64,000 nucleotides of DNA, taken from positions 1-64,000 of the forward strand of contig NZ_AQXI01000001.1 of NCBI RefSeq assembly GCF_000376445.1, in the 5' to 3' direction. Below are positions 43,233 to 53,255 of this stretch, piece by piece; the first letter of the stretch is position 1; every line of letters begins with the position of its first letter. The translations under genes and the position numbers were made by a program. A model generated the notes under the pieces. The model was not told the origin of the DNA. It saw only the letters and a program-made list of their open reading frames with translations, and ran no database searches. This DNA is from Haladaptatus paucihalophilus DX253 (GTDB taxonomy: Archaea; Halobacteriota; Halobacteria; Halobacteriales; Haladaptataceae).

Positions 43233-43933
43233 GCAACGAACCACGGGAATACATACACGGTAGTACAGCCCCCCAGACGAAGACCCGCGAGGCTCGGATG
43301 GGCGAGGGTGTCGATGACCGCTTTAACTCGAAACTCCGTGAGGCCTTCGGCGCGTCGCCGTTCATCCTCACGAAGTTCGACAAGTTCATGAACTGGGTGC
43401 GGGGGTCGTCGATGTTCATGCTGCAGTTCGGTATCGCGTGCTGCAGTATCGAGATGATGCACACCTACGCGGTGAAACACGACTTGGACCGCTTCGGGTC
43501 CGGCGTCCCGCGTGCGTCGCCGCGGCAGGCCGACGTGATGATCGTCCCCGGGACGGTCGTCTCGAAGTTCGCGCCGCGGATGAAGCGCGTCTACGACCAG
43601 ATGCCCGAACCCAAGTTCGTCGTGAACATGGGGTCGTGTGCCATCAGCGGCGGCCCGTTCCAAGAAGGATACAACGTCATCAAGGGCGCAGAAGAGGTCA
43701 TCCCCATCGACATTCACGTCCCCGGATGCCCGCCGCGCCCCGAGGCACTCGTCTACGGCGTCGTCAAGCTCCAAGAGCGCGTCGCCAACGGCGAGACCAG
43801 TCCGGTGACGGTCAAGCCCTACGAACTCGAACAGTTCGGGGACCTGGAACAGGACGAACTGGTAGACACGCTCGCCGACAGAATCGACGAGGACTCGCTC
43901 GTCATGCGCTACAACTGGGCTGATTCACCATGA
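43229..43933 (+). CDS. nuoB: NADH-quinone oxidoreductase-like complex, subunit B
   Basis: 234 residues. Holds the N2 4Fe-4S cluster: the vicinal Cys pair in [18 protein letters not shown] and [10 protein letters not shown]. The N-terminal 60 residues are longer than in bacteria. Overlaps nuoCD by four bases. Confidence 0.97.
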   Translation: MSNEPREYIHGSTAPQTKTREARMGEGVDDRFNSKLREAFGASPFILTKFDKFMNWVRGSSMFMLQFGIACCSIEMMHTYAVKHDLDRFGSGVPRASPRQADVMIVPGTVVSKFAPRMKRVYDQMPEPKFVVNMGSCAISGGPFQEGYNVIKGAEEVIPIDIHVPGCPPRPEALVYGVVKLQERVANGETSPVTVKPYELEQFGDLEQDELVDTLADRIDEDSLVMRYNWADSP

Positions 43934-45585
43934 GTTCGCAACGAGAAGTACCGGCAGCGCAGGAACTCGACGGCGACCAGCTCGCCGCGTTGCTCGGTGA
44001 CCACGTTATCGGCCGCGAGGAACATCTCAACGCGCCGGGATTCGTCGTTCGACCCGACGAAGTGCAGGACGCACTGACAATCCTGCGCGACGAGGCCGGA
44101 TTCGACCACCTCTCGATGGTCACGGCACAGGACTACGAGGACCGCTACGAGAGCGTCTACCACCTGAAGAAGTACGCCGACCCGACCCAAGAGGTGAGCG
44201 TCGTCGTTCCGACGCCGACCGATGCGCCCGCGAGCCAGACCGCGGAACCCGTCTATCGATCCGCCGACTGGCACGAGCGGGAGGCCTACGACCTCGTGGG
44301 CATCGACTACGACGGTCATCCGGACCTTCGTCGTATCCTCCTCCCCGAGACGTGGCAGGGCCACCCCCTGGCGCAGAACTACGACCAAGACCGGCCACAA
44401 ATCGTCTCGTTCGAGGAGCACAAGAACCCGATTCAGGACGACCACTACGACGCGGATTCGGACACGATGTTCCTGAACATCGGGCCGCACCACCCGGCAA
44501 CCCACGGTGTGTTGCACCTGAAGACGACGCTCGACGGCGAACAAGTCGCCGACGTCGACCCGGACATCGGCTACCTCCACCGCTGTGAGGAGCAGATGGC
44601 CCAGAACGGGACCTACCGGCACCAGATCATGCCGTACCCCGACCGCTGGGACTACGCGTCCGCCGGGCTGCTCAACGAGTGGGCCTACGCGCGCGTGGCC
44701 GAAGATTTGAACGACCTCGACGTGCCCGAGTACGCGCAGATAATTCGGACGATGGGTGCCGAACTCTGCCGTATCGCATCGCACATGCTGGCGCTGGGGA
44801 CGTTCTGTCTCGACATCTACGGCGACTTCACTGCTATCTTCATGTACGCGATGCGCGACCGCGAAATCGTCCAGAACATCCTGGAGGACCTGACCGGCCA
44901 GCGCATGATGTTCAACTACTTCCGCCTCGGCGGCGTCGTCTGGGACATCCCGGAACCGCGTCAGGACTTCTTCGACAAGATTCGGGACTTCCTCGACGAC
45001 CTCCCGCCGACGCTGGAGGAGTACCACGACCTCATCACGAGCAACGAGCTGTTCCAGATTCGGACCATCGGAACCGGCGTTCTCGAACCCGAGGTCGCCA
45101 AACAGTACGGCGTCACCGGTCCCGTCGCTCGCGCATCGGGCATCGACTACGACCTGCGCCGCGACGACCCCTACGGCTACTACGACCAACTCGATTGGGA
45201 CGTCGTGACCGAGGACGGCTGTGACAACTACGCGCGCCTCCTCGTTCGGATGCGCGAAGTCGAGGAGTCGGCGAAGATCATCGACCAGTGTGTCGACCTG
45301 CTCGAAGACTGGCCGGAGGACGAACGCGAAATTCAGTCGAACGTCCCCCGGACCCTCAAACCGGACGCGGACACGGAAACGTACCGCGCGGTCGAGGGCG
45401 CGAAAGGAGAACTCGGCATCTACATCCGCTCGGACGGGACGGACAAACCCGGCCGATTCAAGATTCGAAGTCCGTGTTTCTGCAACCTCTCCGCGCTCGG
45501 TGAGATGTCCAACGGGGAGTACATCCCCGACCTCGTCGCCACGCTCGGCAGCCTCGACGTGATTCTCGGGGAGGTCGACCGATGA
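43930..45585 (+). CDS. nuoCD: NADH-quinone oxidoreductase-like complex, fused subunits C and D
   Basis: 551 residues. The NuoC part is about residues 1-170 (SADWHEREAYDLVGIDYDGHPDLRRI motif), then a linker and NuoD, with NIGPHHPATHGVLHL at about 180 and the quinone-site segments downstream (FRLGGVVWDIP, ARASGIDYDLRRDDPYGYYD). Fusion as in many bacteria and haloarchaea. Starts inside the nuoB stop. Confidence 0.97.
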   Translation: MSSQREVPAAQELDGDQLAALLGDHVIGREEHLNAPGFVVRPDEVQDALTILRDEAGFDHLSMVTAQDYEDRYESVYHLKKYADPTQEVSVVVPTPTDAPASQTAEPVYRSADWHEREAYDLVGIDYDGHPDLRRILLPETWQGHPLAQNYDQDRPQIVSFEEHKNPIQDDHYDADSDTMFLNIGPHHPATHGVLHLKTTLDGEQVADVDPDIGYLHRCEEQMAQNGTYRHQIMPYPDRWDYASAGLLNEWAYARVAEDLNDLDVPEYAQIIRTMGAELCRIASHMLALGTFCLDIYGDFTAIFMYAMRDREIVQNILEDLTGQRMMFNYFRLGGVVWDIPEPRQDFFDKIRDFLDDLPPTLEEYHDLITSNELFQIRTIGTGVLEPEVAKQYGVTGPVARASGIDYDLRRDDPYGYYDQLDWDVVTEDGCDNYARLLVRMREVEESAKIIDQCVDLLEDWPEDEREIQSNVPRTLKPDADTETYRAVEGAKGELGIYIRSDGTDKPGRFKIRSPCFCNLSALGEMSNGEYIPDLVATLGSLDVILGEVDR

Positions 45586-46676
45586 ATCCCGTTCCGCTGC
45601 AGGGGACGGGAACGGTCCTTCTCCCCGAACAGATAGCGCGTGCGCTGGGCGGCAACAACCCCGGCGCGCCGATAGAGCTGCTCTCGGCGCTCATCGCGGC
45701 GGCCGTCATCGGCACCATCATGCTGACGATGACGGCGTTCGCGGGTCCGTGGGCGAAACGGAAAATCACCGCCGCGTTCACCGATCGTATCGCGGTCAAT
45801 CGTGTCGGGCCGTTCGGCCTGTTCATCATCGTGGCCGACGCGGTGCGGCTGCTGTCGAAAGAACTCATCATCCCGGAAGGTGCGGACCGTCCGGCATTCG
45901 ACCTCGCGCCCGTCGTCATGGCGGGTTCGGCGCTGCTCGGTTTTGCGGTCATTCCGATGGGTTCCCTTTTCGGCATCAATCTGCAACTCGCTGACCCCGA
46001 GACGGGGCTGGCGTACGTGTTCGCCGTCGCCTCCATCGCTACGCTCGGACTGACGATGGGTGGCTACGCGTCGAACAACAAATACTCGCTTCTCGGTGGC
46101 CTTCGCGCGGTGGCACAGAACATCGCGTACGAGATTCCGCTCGTCGTGACGGCGGCGTCCGTCGTCCTCTTCACGGGGACGCTCCAGATGAGCCAAATCG
46201 TCGCCCAACAGCAGGAGACGCTCATCACCATCGGCGGCATCGCGATTCCGTCGTGGTACGCGTTCGTGAACCCGTTCGCGTTCGTGCTGTTCCTCGCGGC
46301 GAACCTCGCGGAAGTCGGGCGGAACCCGTTCGACACCCCCGAGGCACCCACCGAAATCGTCGCCGGATACCAGACGGAGTACTCCAGCGTGTACTTCGTG
46401 CTGTTCTACCTCGGCGAGTTCATCCACATCTTCCTCGGCGGTGCGATCATCGCCACGCTGTTCCTCGGCGGTCCGTCCGGTCCCGCTTCGGGCTCCATCG
46501 GATTCGTCTGGTTCACCGTGAAGATCTGGGCGGTGTTCCTGTTCACGCAGTGGGCGCGTTCGGCGCTTCCGCGCGTGCGCATCGACCAACTCATCGAAAT
46601 CGGTTGGAAGGGCATGCTCGTGCTCTCGTTCGCCAACCTGGTTCTCACGGCCATCATCGTGGGGGTGGTGCTATGA
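45582..46676 (+). CDS. nuoH: NADH-quinone oxidoreductase-like complex, subunit H
   Basis: 364 residues, eight or nine helices. Conserved blocks: KRKITAAFTDRIAVNRVGPFG, LLSKE, the NRNPFDTPEAPTEIVAGYQTEYS-like loop (here preceded by AEVGRNPFD) and the final ARSALPRVRIDQL. Forms the quinone entry with NuoB and D. Confidence 0.97.
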   Translation: MNPVPLQGTGTVLLPEQIARALGGNNPGAPIELLSALIAAAVIGTIMLTMTAFAGPWAKRKITAAFTDRIAVNRVGPFGLFIIVADAVRLLSKELIIPEGADRPAFDLAPVVMAGSALLGFAVIPMGSLFGINLQLADPETGLAYVFAVASIATLGLTMGGYASNNKYSLLGGLRAVAQNIAYEIPLVVTAASVVLFTGTLQMSQIVAQQQETLITIGGIAIPSWYAFVNPFAFVLFLAANLAEVGRNPFDTPEAPTEIVAGYQTEYSSVYFVLFYLGEFIHIFLGGAIIATLFLGGPSGPASGSIGFVWFTVKIWAVFLFTQWARSALPRVRIDQLIEIGWKGMLVLSFANLVLTAIIVGVVL

Positions 46677-47134
46677 TCGGACTACTCAAATCGATGGCAA
46701 CGACGATGAAACACGCACTGGGCGGGACGACGTTCACGGTCGAATACCCGGACGTCGCACCCGAAGTAAGCCCACGCTTCCGTGGGATTCACAAGTTCAG
46801 CCAAGAGCGCTGCATCTGGTGTCGCCAGTGCGAGAACGTCTGTCCGAACGACACGATTCAGATCGTTCAGGACGACCAGCGCAACGGCGAACAGTACAAC
46901 CTCCACGTCGGCCAGTGTATCTACTGCCGACTCTGTGAGGAAGTGTGCCCGGTCGACGCCATTCTGCTCACCCAGAACTTCGAGTTCACGGGTGACACGA
47001 AGGACGACTTGGTGTACAACAAAGAACAGTTGAAGAACGTCCCCTGGTACAAAGACATCGACCCACTCGAATCGCGCGAACCGGACCGTAGCGCGTGGAT
47101 AGGAGAGGGCGAAGGAGCAGTCGATTACCAGTAA
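46673..47134 (+). CDS. nuoI: NADH-quinone oxidoreductase-like complex, subunit I
   Basis: 153 residues with two 4Fe-4S ferredoxin motifs: CIWCRQCENVCP and CIYCRLCEEVCP. It links the peripheral arm to NuoB. The start shares bases with the nuoH stop (CTATGATC). Followed by a gap of about 55 bases before nuoJ1 with a TTAAAAG element at about 47154. Confidence 0.97.
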   Translation: MIGLLKSMATTMKHALGGTTFTVEYPDVAPEVSPRFRGIHKFSQERCIWCRQCENVCPNDTIQIVQDDQRNGEQYNLHVGQCIYCRLCEEVCPVDAILLTQNFEFTGDTKDDLVYNKEQLKNVPWYKDIDPLESREPDRSAWIGEGEGAVDYQ

Positions 47135-47190
47135 TCACGCCCGTCTCGAAATCTTAAAAGGGCGTTTACCCAAACCCAAAGGTGACTGAA

Positions 47191-47457
47191 ATGGCATATG
47201 AAATGATCGCGTTCGCGTTGTTCGCCATCCTGACGGTGGCGAGTAGCGTGGGCGCCGTCCTGGTGCGGGACGTGTGGCATTCGGCGTTGTTGCTCGGCGC
47301 TTCGTTGCTGAGCTTCGCCGCCCATTACGTCATGTTACAGGCGGAATTCGTTGCGGCGATGCAGATCCTCGTCTACGTGGGCGGGGTTCTCATCCTGATA
47401 ACGTTCGCCGTCATGCTCACACGTCGTTCAAGTACAGAGGAGGTGACTAACGCATGA
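47191..47457 (+). CDS. nuoJ1: NADH-quinone oxidoreductase-like complex, subunit J, N-terminal half
   Basis: 88 residues, three helices, homologous to the first half of bacterial NuoJ (YVGGVLILITFAVML). A GTG nine bases earlier is in frame, but an AGGTGA Shine-Dalgarno sits just before the ATG at 47191, so that ATG is preferred. Split nuoJ is typical of haloarchaea. Overlaps nuoJ2. Confidence 0.92.
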   Translation: MAYEMIAFALFAILTVASSVGAVLVRDVWHSALLLGASLLSFAAHYVMLQAEFVAAMQILVYVGGVLILITFAVMLTRRSSTEEVTNA

Positions 47458-47825
47458 CATCACGGCCACGAATGCGTGACCCAAGCACGATGCTTCCCGG
47501 CGTCGTCGCGGTGGCGCTGTTCGCCATCCTCGCTGTGGTGTTCCTCGGCGCGTCGTTCGGCGACGCAGGTGGCTTCGGAGCCGGAGCCAACATCACGGCG
47601 AGCATCGGCTACGCGATGTTCAACATCGGAAACGTCGGCGGTGACGCTCTCGTCCAGAGCGAGGGATTCCTCGTCGCGTTCGAGATTATCGACCTCGTGC
47701 TCGTCGCGGCGCTGGTGGGTGCAGTGATGCTCGCCAGCCGTGACGACGGTGAAGACAGCGAGAGCGGAACGCCGTCGGCGGTCATGGCGGACGGCGGTCG
47801 AAACGCGGGAGGTGACGAGGAGTAA
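47454..47825 (+). CDS. nuoJ2: NADH-quinone oxidoreductase-like complex, subunit J, C-terminal half
   Basis: 123 residues with two helices, matching the last two helices of NuoJ (GFLVAFEIIDLVLVAALVGAVML), plus a hydrophilic Asp/Glu/Gly-rich tail. It starts inside the nuoJ1 stop, preceded by GAGGAGGTGA about eight bases before the ATG, a strong ribosome-binding site. Shares one base with nuoK. Confidence 0.9.
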   Translation: MTSRPRMRDPSTMLPGVVAVALFAILAVVFLGASFGDAGGFGAGANITASIGYAMFNIGNVGGDALVQSEGFLVAFEIIDLVLVAALVGAVMLASRDDGEDSESGTPSAVMADGGRNAGGDEE

Positions 47826-48127
47826 TGGTACCAGTCGAATACTACCTGTTGCTCTCCGCCGCCGTGTTCTGTTCGGGGCTGTTCGGAATCCTGACCCGGA
47901 AGAACGCGCTGATGTTCCTCATCAGCGTCGAGCTGATGCTGAACGCGGCGAACATCAACCTCGTCGCGTTCTCCAGCTATCACGGCAATCTGACCGGGCA
48001 GACGTTCAGCCTGTTCACGCTGGCGCTCGCCGCCGCGGAAGTCGCAGTGGGAATCGGTATCATCCTCGTGCTGTATCGTAACTTCAACGACGTGGACGTG
48101 ACCCAAGCGACGACTATGAGGTGGTAA
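47825..48127 (+). CDS. nuoK: NADH-quinone oxidoreductase-like complex, subunit K
   Basis: 100 residues, three helices, with the proton-channel Glu residues in the helices SVELMLNAANIN and AAAEVAVGIG. Starts one base into the nuoJ2 stop and ends two bases before nuoL. Confidence 0.95.
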   Translation: MVPVEYYLLLSAAVFCSGLFGILTRKNALMFLISVELMLNAANINLVAFSSYHGNLTGQTFSLFTLALAAAEVAVGIGIILVLYRNFNDVDVTQATTMRW

Positions 48128-48129
48128 CA

Positions 48130-50157
48130 ATGGCGGCAACAGCATTCCAACTGGCACCGGTAATCGCACTCTTGCCGTTCGTATCGTTCCTGATCGCACT
48201 GTTCGGCGGCGAGTACGCCCGCAAGATGCTACCCAAGGGTGGCGCGATTCCGGGCATCGCCGCGACGGCCGGGTCGCTCCTCCTGTCGCTGTGGGTCTTC
48301 CTCACGGTGTCGGGTGGCGAATCCTACCACGAGACCATCGTGTGGGTCGAAGGACTCGACACCTTCAACCTGCACTTCGGCATCTTCCTCGACCCGCTGT
48401 CGGCGATGATGCTCGTCATCGTCTCGCTGGTCGCGTGTCTCGTGCACATCTTCAGTCTCGGCTACATGAACGACGAGGGCGAAACCGGTCTCCCGCGCTA
48501 CTACGCCGGTCTCGGCCTGTTCACCTTCAGCATGCTCGCGTTCGTCTTCGCGGACAACCTGCTGATGGCGTTCATGTTCTTCGAACTCGTCGGGCTGTGT
48601 TCGTACCTGCTCATCGGGTTCTGGTTCCGCGAACCCGGCCCACCGAGCGCAGCGAAGAAGGCGTTCCTCGTCACCCGCTTCGGTGACTACTTCTTCCTCA
48701 TCGGCGTGGTGGCGGTGTTCGCCACCTTCGGCACGGCGCAGTTCACGGGCGACCACTCGTTCGTGCACATGGCCGAGCAGGCAATTGCGGGCGAGGGCGG
48801 AGAGGTGACGACCCTCTTCGGTCTCGACCCGAAGATGTGGTTCAACATCGTCGGCCTGCTCGTGTTGGGCGGCGTGGTCGGGAAATCGGCGCAGTTCCCG
48901 CTCCACACGTGGCTTCCCGACGCGATGGAAGGCCCGACGCCCGTTTCCGCGCTGATTCACGCGGCGACCATGGTCGCGGCGGGTGTCTACCTCGTCGCGC
49001 GCATGTACGGCTTCTACGCCCTGCTCCCGCAGGTGCTCGCCATCATCGCGTTCATCGGCGGCTTCACGGCGCTGTTCGCGGCGACGATGGGCGTCGTCAA
49101 ACGCGAAATCAAACAGGTGCTCGCGTACTCTACCATCTCCCAGTACGGGTACATGATGCTCGCGCTGGGGTCGGGTGGCTACGTCGCGGCGACCTTCCAC
49201 CTGATGACTCACGCCTTCTTCAAGGCGCTCCTGTTCCTCGGAGCGGGGTCGGTCATCATCGCCATGCACCACAACGAGAACATGTGGGACATGGGCGGCC
49301 TGAAAAAGCGCATGCCCGTGACCTACTGGACGTTCCTCGCCGGGTCGCTCGCGCTCGCGGGAATCGTCCCGTTCGCTGGGTTCTGGTCGAAAGACGAAGT
49401 GCTCTACGAGGCGCTCGTCCACGGTCTCGGCGGCAACCCGCTCCTCCTCGGAGCGTACGCGATGGGTCTCATCGCGGTGTTCTTCACCGGATTCTACACC
49501 TTCCGGATGGTCTTCCTGACCTTCCACGGTGAACCCCGGAGCGACACCGCGCGGAGCCCGCACGGCGTGCGCTGGAACGTGAAGTTCCCGCTCGTCGTTC
49601 TCGGTATCCTCGCCACCGTCATCGGTCTCGTCAACATGACGCCGGTGGCGGAGCTGACGGGTGCCCACATCGAGTTCCTCCACACGTGGCTCAACGGACC
49701 GGTCGGCGCGACCGGTGCTCACCACTACGAGGAACTCATCAACCGGTTCGCCTACGGCGATCCGGCGGAGTTCTCGGGACTCGTTTCGAGCGGCATCTCG
49801 CTCGCGTTCGCACTCGCCGGTCTCGGACTGGCGTGGGTGCTCTACAACGTCCCGCAACCCGTCGAGCACACCGACAAGTTGGGCAGCGTGAAGACGCTCC
49901 TGTTCAACAACTACTACCAAGACGAGTATCAGGTCTGGCTCGCAACCGGCGTCACGCTCCCCGTCTCGCGCGCGGCGGACAAGTTCGACCAAGGCGTCAT
50001 CGACGGCGTGGTCAACGGCGTCTCCAGCGTGAGTCTGTTCGGCGGCAGCCGAGTGAAGCGGATTCAGAGCGGCATCGTGACGAACTACGCGCTCATGTTG
50101 GTGCTCTCGTTCGTCGTCCTGCTTCTCGTCTTCGGCTTCACGGGAGGTTGGTTCTAG
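48130..50157 (+). CDS. nuoL: NADH-quinone oxidoreductase-like complex, subunit L
   Basis: 675 residues with about 16 helices. Antiporter-like subunit: FFELVGLCSYLLIGFW, KSAQFPLHTWLPDAMEGPTPVSALIHAATMV and the long lateral helix at the C-terminus. An in-frame GTG overlapping the nuoK stop is possible, but a GAGGTGG site places translation at the ATG at 48130. Confidence 0.96.
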   Translation: MAATAFQLAPVIALLPFVSFLIALFGGEYARKMLPKGGAIPGIAATAGSLLLSLWVFLTVSGGESYHETIVWVEGLDTFNLHFGIFLDPLSAMMLVIVSLVACLVHIFSLGYMNDEGETGLPRYYAGLGLFTFSMLAFVFADNLLMAFMFFELVGLCSYLLIGFWFREPGPPSAAKKAFLVTRFGDYFFLIGVVAVFATFGTAQFTGDHSFVHMAEQAIAGEGGEVTTLFGLDPKMWFNIVGLLVLGGVVGKSAQFPLHTWLPDAMEGPTPVSALIHAATMVAAGVYLVARMYGFYALLPQVLAIIAFIGGFTALFAATMGVVKREIKQVLAYSTISQYGYMMLALGSGGYVAATFHLMTHAFFKALLFLGAGSVIIAMHHNENMWDMGGLKKRMPVTYWTFLAGSLALAGIVPFAGFWSKDEVLYEALVHGLGGNPLLLGAYAMGLIAVFFTGFYTFRMVFLTFHGEPRSDTARSPHGVRWNVKFPLVVLGILATVIGLVNMTPVAELTGAHIEFLHTWLNGPVGATGAHHYEELINRFAYGDPAEFSGLVSSGISLAFALAGLGLAWVLYNVPQPVEHTDKLGSVKTLLFNNYYQDEYQVWLATGVTLPVSRAADKFDQGVIDGVVNGVSSVSLFGGSRVKRIQSGIVTNYALMLVLSFVVLLLVFGFTGGWF

Positions 50158-51711
50158 ATGATAGTCGAAGCACTTCTCGCGGTAACCTTGGTGAGCGCGT
50201 TCGCGGTGTTCCTTGCGCCGGACAAAATCGCAGGGAAACTCGCGTTCGTGCTGAGCCTGCTCCCCGCGGCCGGGAGCATCTGGATGTACAGTGACTTCAA
50301 CGGCAGCGGGAACGCCCTGTTGGGCGGGAAGCTCGCCTTCGAAGAGACGTTCAAGTGGGTCACGTTCGGCCCCTACGCGCTGAACTGGCACGTCGGCCTC
50401 GACGGCATCAGCATGCCGTTGTTGGTGTTGACGGCGGTGCTCACGCCCCTTGCGATTCTGGCGGCGTGGACGCCGATTCAGTCCCGACAGAGCCAGTTCT
50501 TCGGTCTGATGCTCTTCATGGAGATGAGCCTCCTCGGCGTCTTCTCGGCGCTCGACTTCTTCATCTGGTTCATCTTCTGGGAGATGGTGCTGGTTCCGAT
50601 GTACTTCCTCATCGGCATCTGGGGCGGCCCGCGGCGCAAGTACGCGGCGATCAAGTTCTTCGTGTACACCAACGTCGCCTCGCTGCTGATGTTCATCGGG
50701 TTCATCGCCCTCGTCTTCGGACTGGGCGATTCCATCACATCGCTCGATATGCCCGTCATCGCGCAAGCGTTGAACGACGGGCAGTTGGGAAGCCTCGGTG
50801 GCATCGGCGCGGGCACGCTGAAAGCGCTCGCGTTCTTCGCGATGTTCATCGGATTCGGCGTCAAGGTCCCGATTGTCCCGTTCCACACGTGGCTGCCGGA
50901 CGCCCACGTCGAGGCACCGACGCCGGTGTCCATCATGCTGGCGGGCGTCATGCTGAAGATGGGTACCTACGCGCTGCTCCGATTCAACTTCACCATGCTT
51001 CCCGGCGTGGCGAAGGATTACGCGTTCATCATCGCCCTCGTGGCGGTCGTGAGCGTCATCTACGGTGCGCTCCTCGCGTTGGCACAGTCCGACCTGAAGC
51101 GTATCGTGGCGTACTCCTCGGTGTCCTCGATGGGGTACGTCATCCTCGGACTCGTCGCGTTCAACATGTACGGCGTCGGCGGTGCGACCTTCCAGATGGT
51201 CGCCCACGGTCTCATCTCGGGACTGATGTTCATGGCGGTCGGCGTCATCTACAACACGACGCACACCCGGATGGTCTCGGACATGTCCGGGCTGGCGGAC
51301 AAGATGCCGATTACGGTCGCGGTGTTCGTCGCGGGCGCGTTCGGCTACATGGGCTTGCCACTGATGGCTGGCTTCGCGGCGGAGTTCTTCATCTTCGTCG
51401 GGGCCTTCCACTCGACCGTGCTTGCAGGGACAGTAGCGGGAACCAATGGACTCGCGCTGTTCACGGGAGCGGCGATGTTCGGCATCGTCATCGTGGCTGG
51501 CTACCTGCTGTTCGCCATGCAGAGAACGCTGTTCGGGCCGTTCCGGCTCGAAACCGACTACGAGGTCGGCCGCGCGTCGTTCCACGACGTCGCGCCCCTC
51601 GTGGTCCTCATCCTGCTGGTCATCCTGCTGGGTGTTCAACCGAACATCTTCTACCACATGATTCAGGATGCCGTGGGTGAAATGGCGCTCCTCGCCGGAG
51701 GTGGTGCCTGA
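50158..51711 (+). CDS. nuoM: NADH-quinone oxidoreductase-like complex, subunit M
   Basis: 517 residues, about 14 helices. Antiporter-like subunit with VKVPIVPFHTWLPDAHVEAPTPVSIMLAGVMLKMG, the helix break and conserved Lys. Begins immediately after the nuoL stop. Confidence 0.96.
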   Translation: MIVEALLAVTLVSAFAVFLAPDKIAGKLAFVLSLLPAAGSIWMYSDFNGSGNALLGGKLAFEETFKWVTFGPYALNWHVGLDGISMPLLVLTAVLTPLAILAAWTPIQSRQSQFFGLMLFMEMSLLGVFSALDFFIWFIFWEMVLVPMYFLIGIWGGPRRKYAAIKFFVYTNVASLLMFIGFIALVFGLGDSITSLDMPVIAQALNDGQLGSLGGIGAGTLKALAFFAMFIGFGVKVPIVPFHTWLPDAHVEAPTPVSIMLAGVMLKMGTYALLRFNFTMLPGVAKDYAFIIALVAVVSVIYGALLALAQSDLKRIVAYSSVSSMGYVILGLVAFNMYGVGGATFQMVAHGLISGLMFMAVGVIYNTTHTRMVSDMSGLADKMPITVAVFVAGAFGYMGLPLMAGFAAEFFIFVGAFHSTVLAGTVAGTNGLALFTGAAMFGIVIVAGYLLFAMQRTLFGPFRLETDYEVGRASFHDVAPLVVLILLVILLGVQPNIFYHMIQDAVGEMALLAGGGA

Positions 51712-53201
51712 TGGCGGCATTCGCGTGGCCCGACTGGGCCGCACTCGCGCCCGCCATCGTCCTCGGCCTGACGGCGCTGCTGTTGCTGGTTGTGGACAGC
51801 ATCTACCCGCACACGCGGGACAACCCGATTCTCGCGGGTATCTCGACGCTCGGTGCGGTCGTTGCAGGCGGTCTCGCGGCGTGGTTCATCACCTCCGGAA
51901 CGGGCGAGAACCCGATTCCGCTGTACGGGAACGCGATGGTCGTCGACACGATGAGCCTGTTCTTCGTGCTCATCTTCGCCAGCGTCACCGCGCTGGTGAG
52001 CATCGCCAGCTACGATTACCTGAAGGGTAATTCCTATCAGGCGGAGTACTACACGCTGGTCGTCCTCGCGGCGACCGGAATGACGCTGATGGCGAGCTCG
52101 AACAGCCTCGCCACGGTGTTCATCAGCCTGGAACTGGCCAGCCTCCCGTCCTACGCGCTGGTCGCGATGCTGAAGAAGAACCGCGGAAGCGTCGAGGCGG
52201 GACTCAAGTACTTCCTCATCGGTGCGCTCTCGTCGGCCATCTTCGCCTACGGTATCAGCCTCGTGTACGGTGTCACCGGACACCTGCAGCTGGACCTCAT
52301 CGCCACCACGCTCGGCCAAGGGTTCAGCGGGCTGGGCGGCGTGCTCGGCGTCGGCGTGCTGATGGTGGTCGCTGGCTTCGCGTTCAAGACGGCCTCCGTC
52401 CCGTTCCACTTCTGGGCACCGGAAGCGTACGAAGGCGCACCAGCGCCGATTTCGGGCTTCCTCTCGTCGGCTTCGAAGGCCGCCGGGTTCGCAGTCGCCT
52501 TCCGCGTGTTCGTCACGGCGTTCCCGTTCGCACTGGTTTCGGGAACCATCGACTGGGTGCTGGTCTTCCAGATTCTCGCAGTCGTCACGATGACGCTCGG
52601 GAACTTCGCAGCCGCCACGCAGGACAAGGTGAAACGGATGCTCGCGTACTCCTCGATCGGACACGCGGGCTACGTGCTCATCGGACTGGCCGCTCTCTAC
52701 GGCGGTAACAACAGCGGCGTGCTGAGCGGTGCGATGCTCCACCTGCTCGTCTACGGCTTCATGAACACGGGTGCGTTCCTGTTCATCGCGCTGGTCGAGT
52801 ACTGGGGCGTCGGTCGGACGTTCGAGGATTACAACGGACTGGCGGAGAAGGCACCCATCGCCTGTCTCGCCATGACCGTGTTCCTGTTCAACCTCGCCGG
52901 TCTCCCGATCGGTGCAGGATTCATGAGCAAGTACATCCTGTTCGGTGCCGCGGTCGGTGCCGGATTCTGGTGGCTCGCCGCGGTCGGTGCGATAAACAGC
53001 GCGCTGTCGCTGTTCTACTACAGCCGCGTCGTGAAAGCGATGTGGATCGAGGACCCGGAGGGCGACTTCACGATTCGAAGCACGCCGACGGGCCTCTACG
53101 TTGCGGTCGTCGCCGCCGCAGTCGTGACGGTCGCATTGCTGTTCGCGTTCGGGCCGGTGGCGGACACGGCGTACAACGCCGCCGCCACGCTGTTCGCCTG
53201 A
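51711..53201 (+). CDS. nuoN: NADH-quinone oxidoreductase-like complex, subunit N
   Basis: 496 residues, about 14 helices, third antiporter-like subunit: ASVPFHFWAPEAYEGAPAPISGFLSSASKAAG and KRMLAYSSIGHAGY. Its ATG shares one base with the nuoM stop. Last gene of the operon; a Shine-Dalgarno GGAGGTGGTG precedes it. Confidence 0.96.
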   Translation: MAAFAWPDWAALAPAIVLGLTALLLLVVDSIYPHTRDNPILAGISTLGAVVAGGLAAWFITSGTGENPIPLYGNAMVVDTMSLFFVLIFASVTALVSIASYDYLKGNSYQAEYYTLVVLAATGMTLMASSNSLATVFISLELASLPSYALVAMLKKNRGSVEAGLKYFLIGALSSAIFAYGISLVYGVTGHLQLDLIATTLGQGFSGLGGVLGVGVLMVVAGFAFKTASVPFHFWAPEAYEGAPAPISGFLSSASKAAGFAVAFRVFVTAFPFALVSGTIDWVLVFQILAVVTMTLGNFAAATQDKVKRMLAYSSIGHAGYVLIGLAALYGGNNSGVLSGAMLHLLVYGFMNTGAFLFIALVEYWGVGRTFEDYNGLAEKAPIACLAMTVFLFNLAGLPIGAGFMSKYILFGAAVGAGFWWLAAVGAINSALSLFYYSRVVKAMWIEDPEGDFTIRSTPTGLYVAVVAAAVVTVALLFAFGPVADTAYNAAATLFA

Positions 53202-53255
53202 ACCGCACGATTTCCGTTCGCGTTTTCCGCCTTTTTCGATTCGACGATTTCGGTC

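Noticed and set aside
48229-51744. A 1171-codon minus-strand frame opposite nuoL/nuoM
   Set aside because: It is antisense to genes with unmistakable nuoL and nuoM motifs; long antisense frames are expected in GC-rich haloarchaeal DNA. Composition (Glu/Arg/His/Asp rich) fits a shadow.
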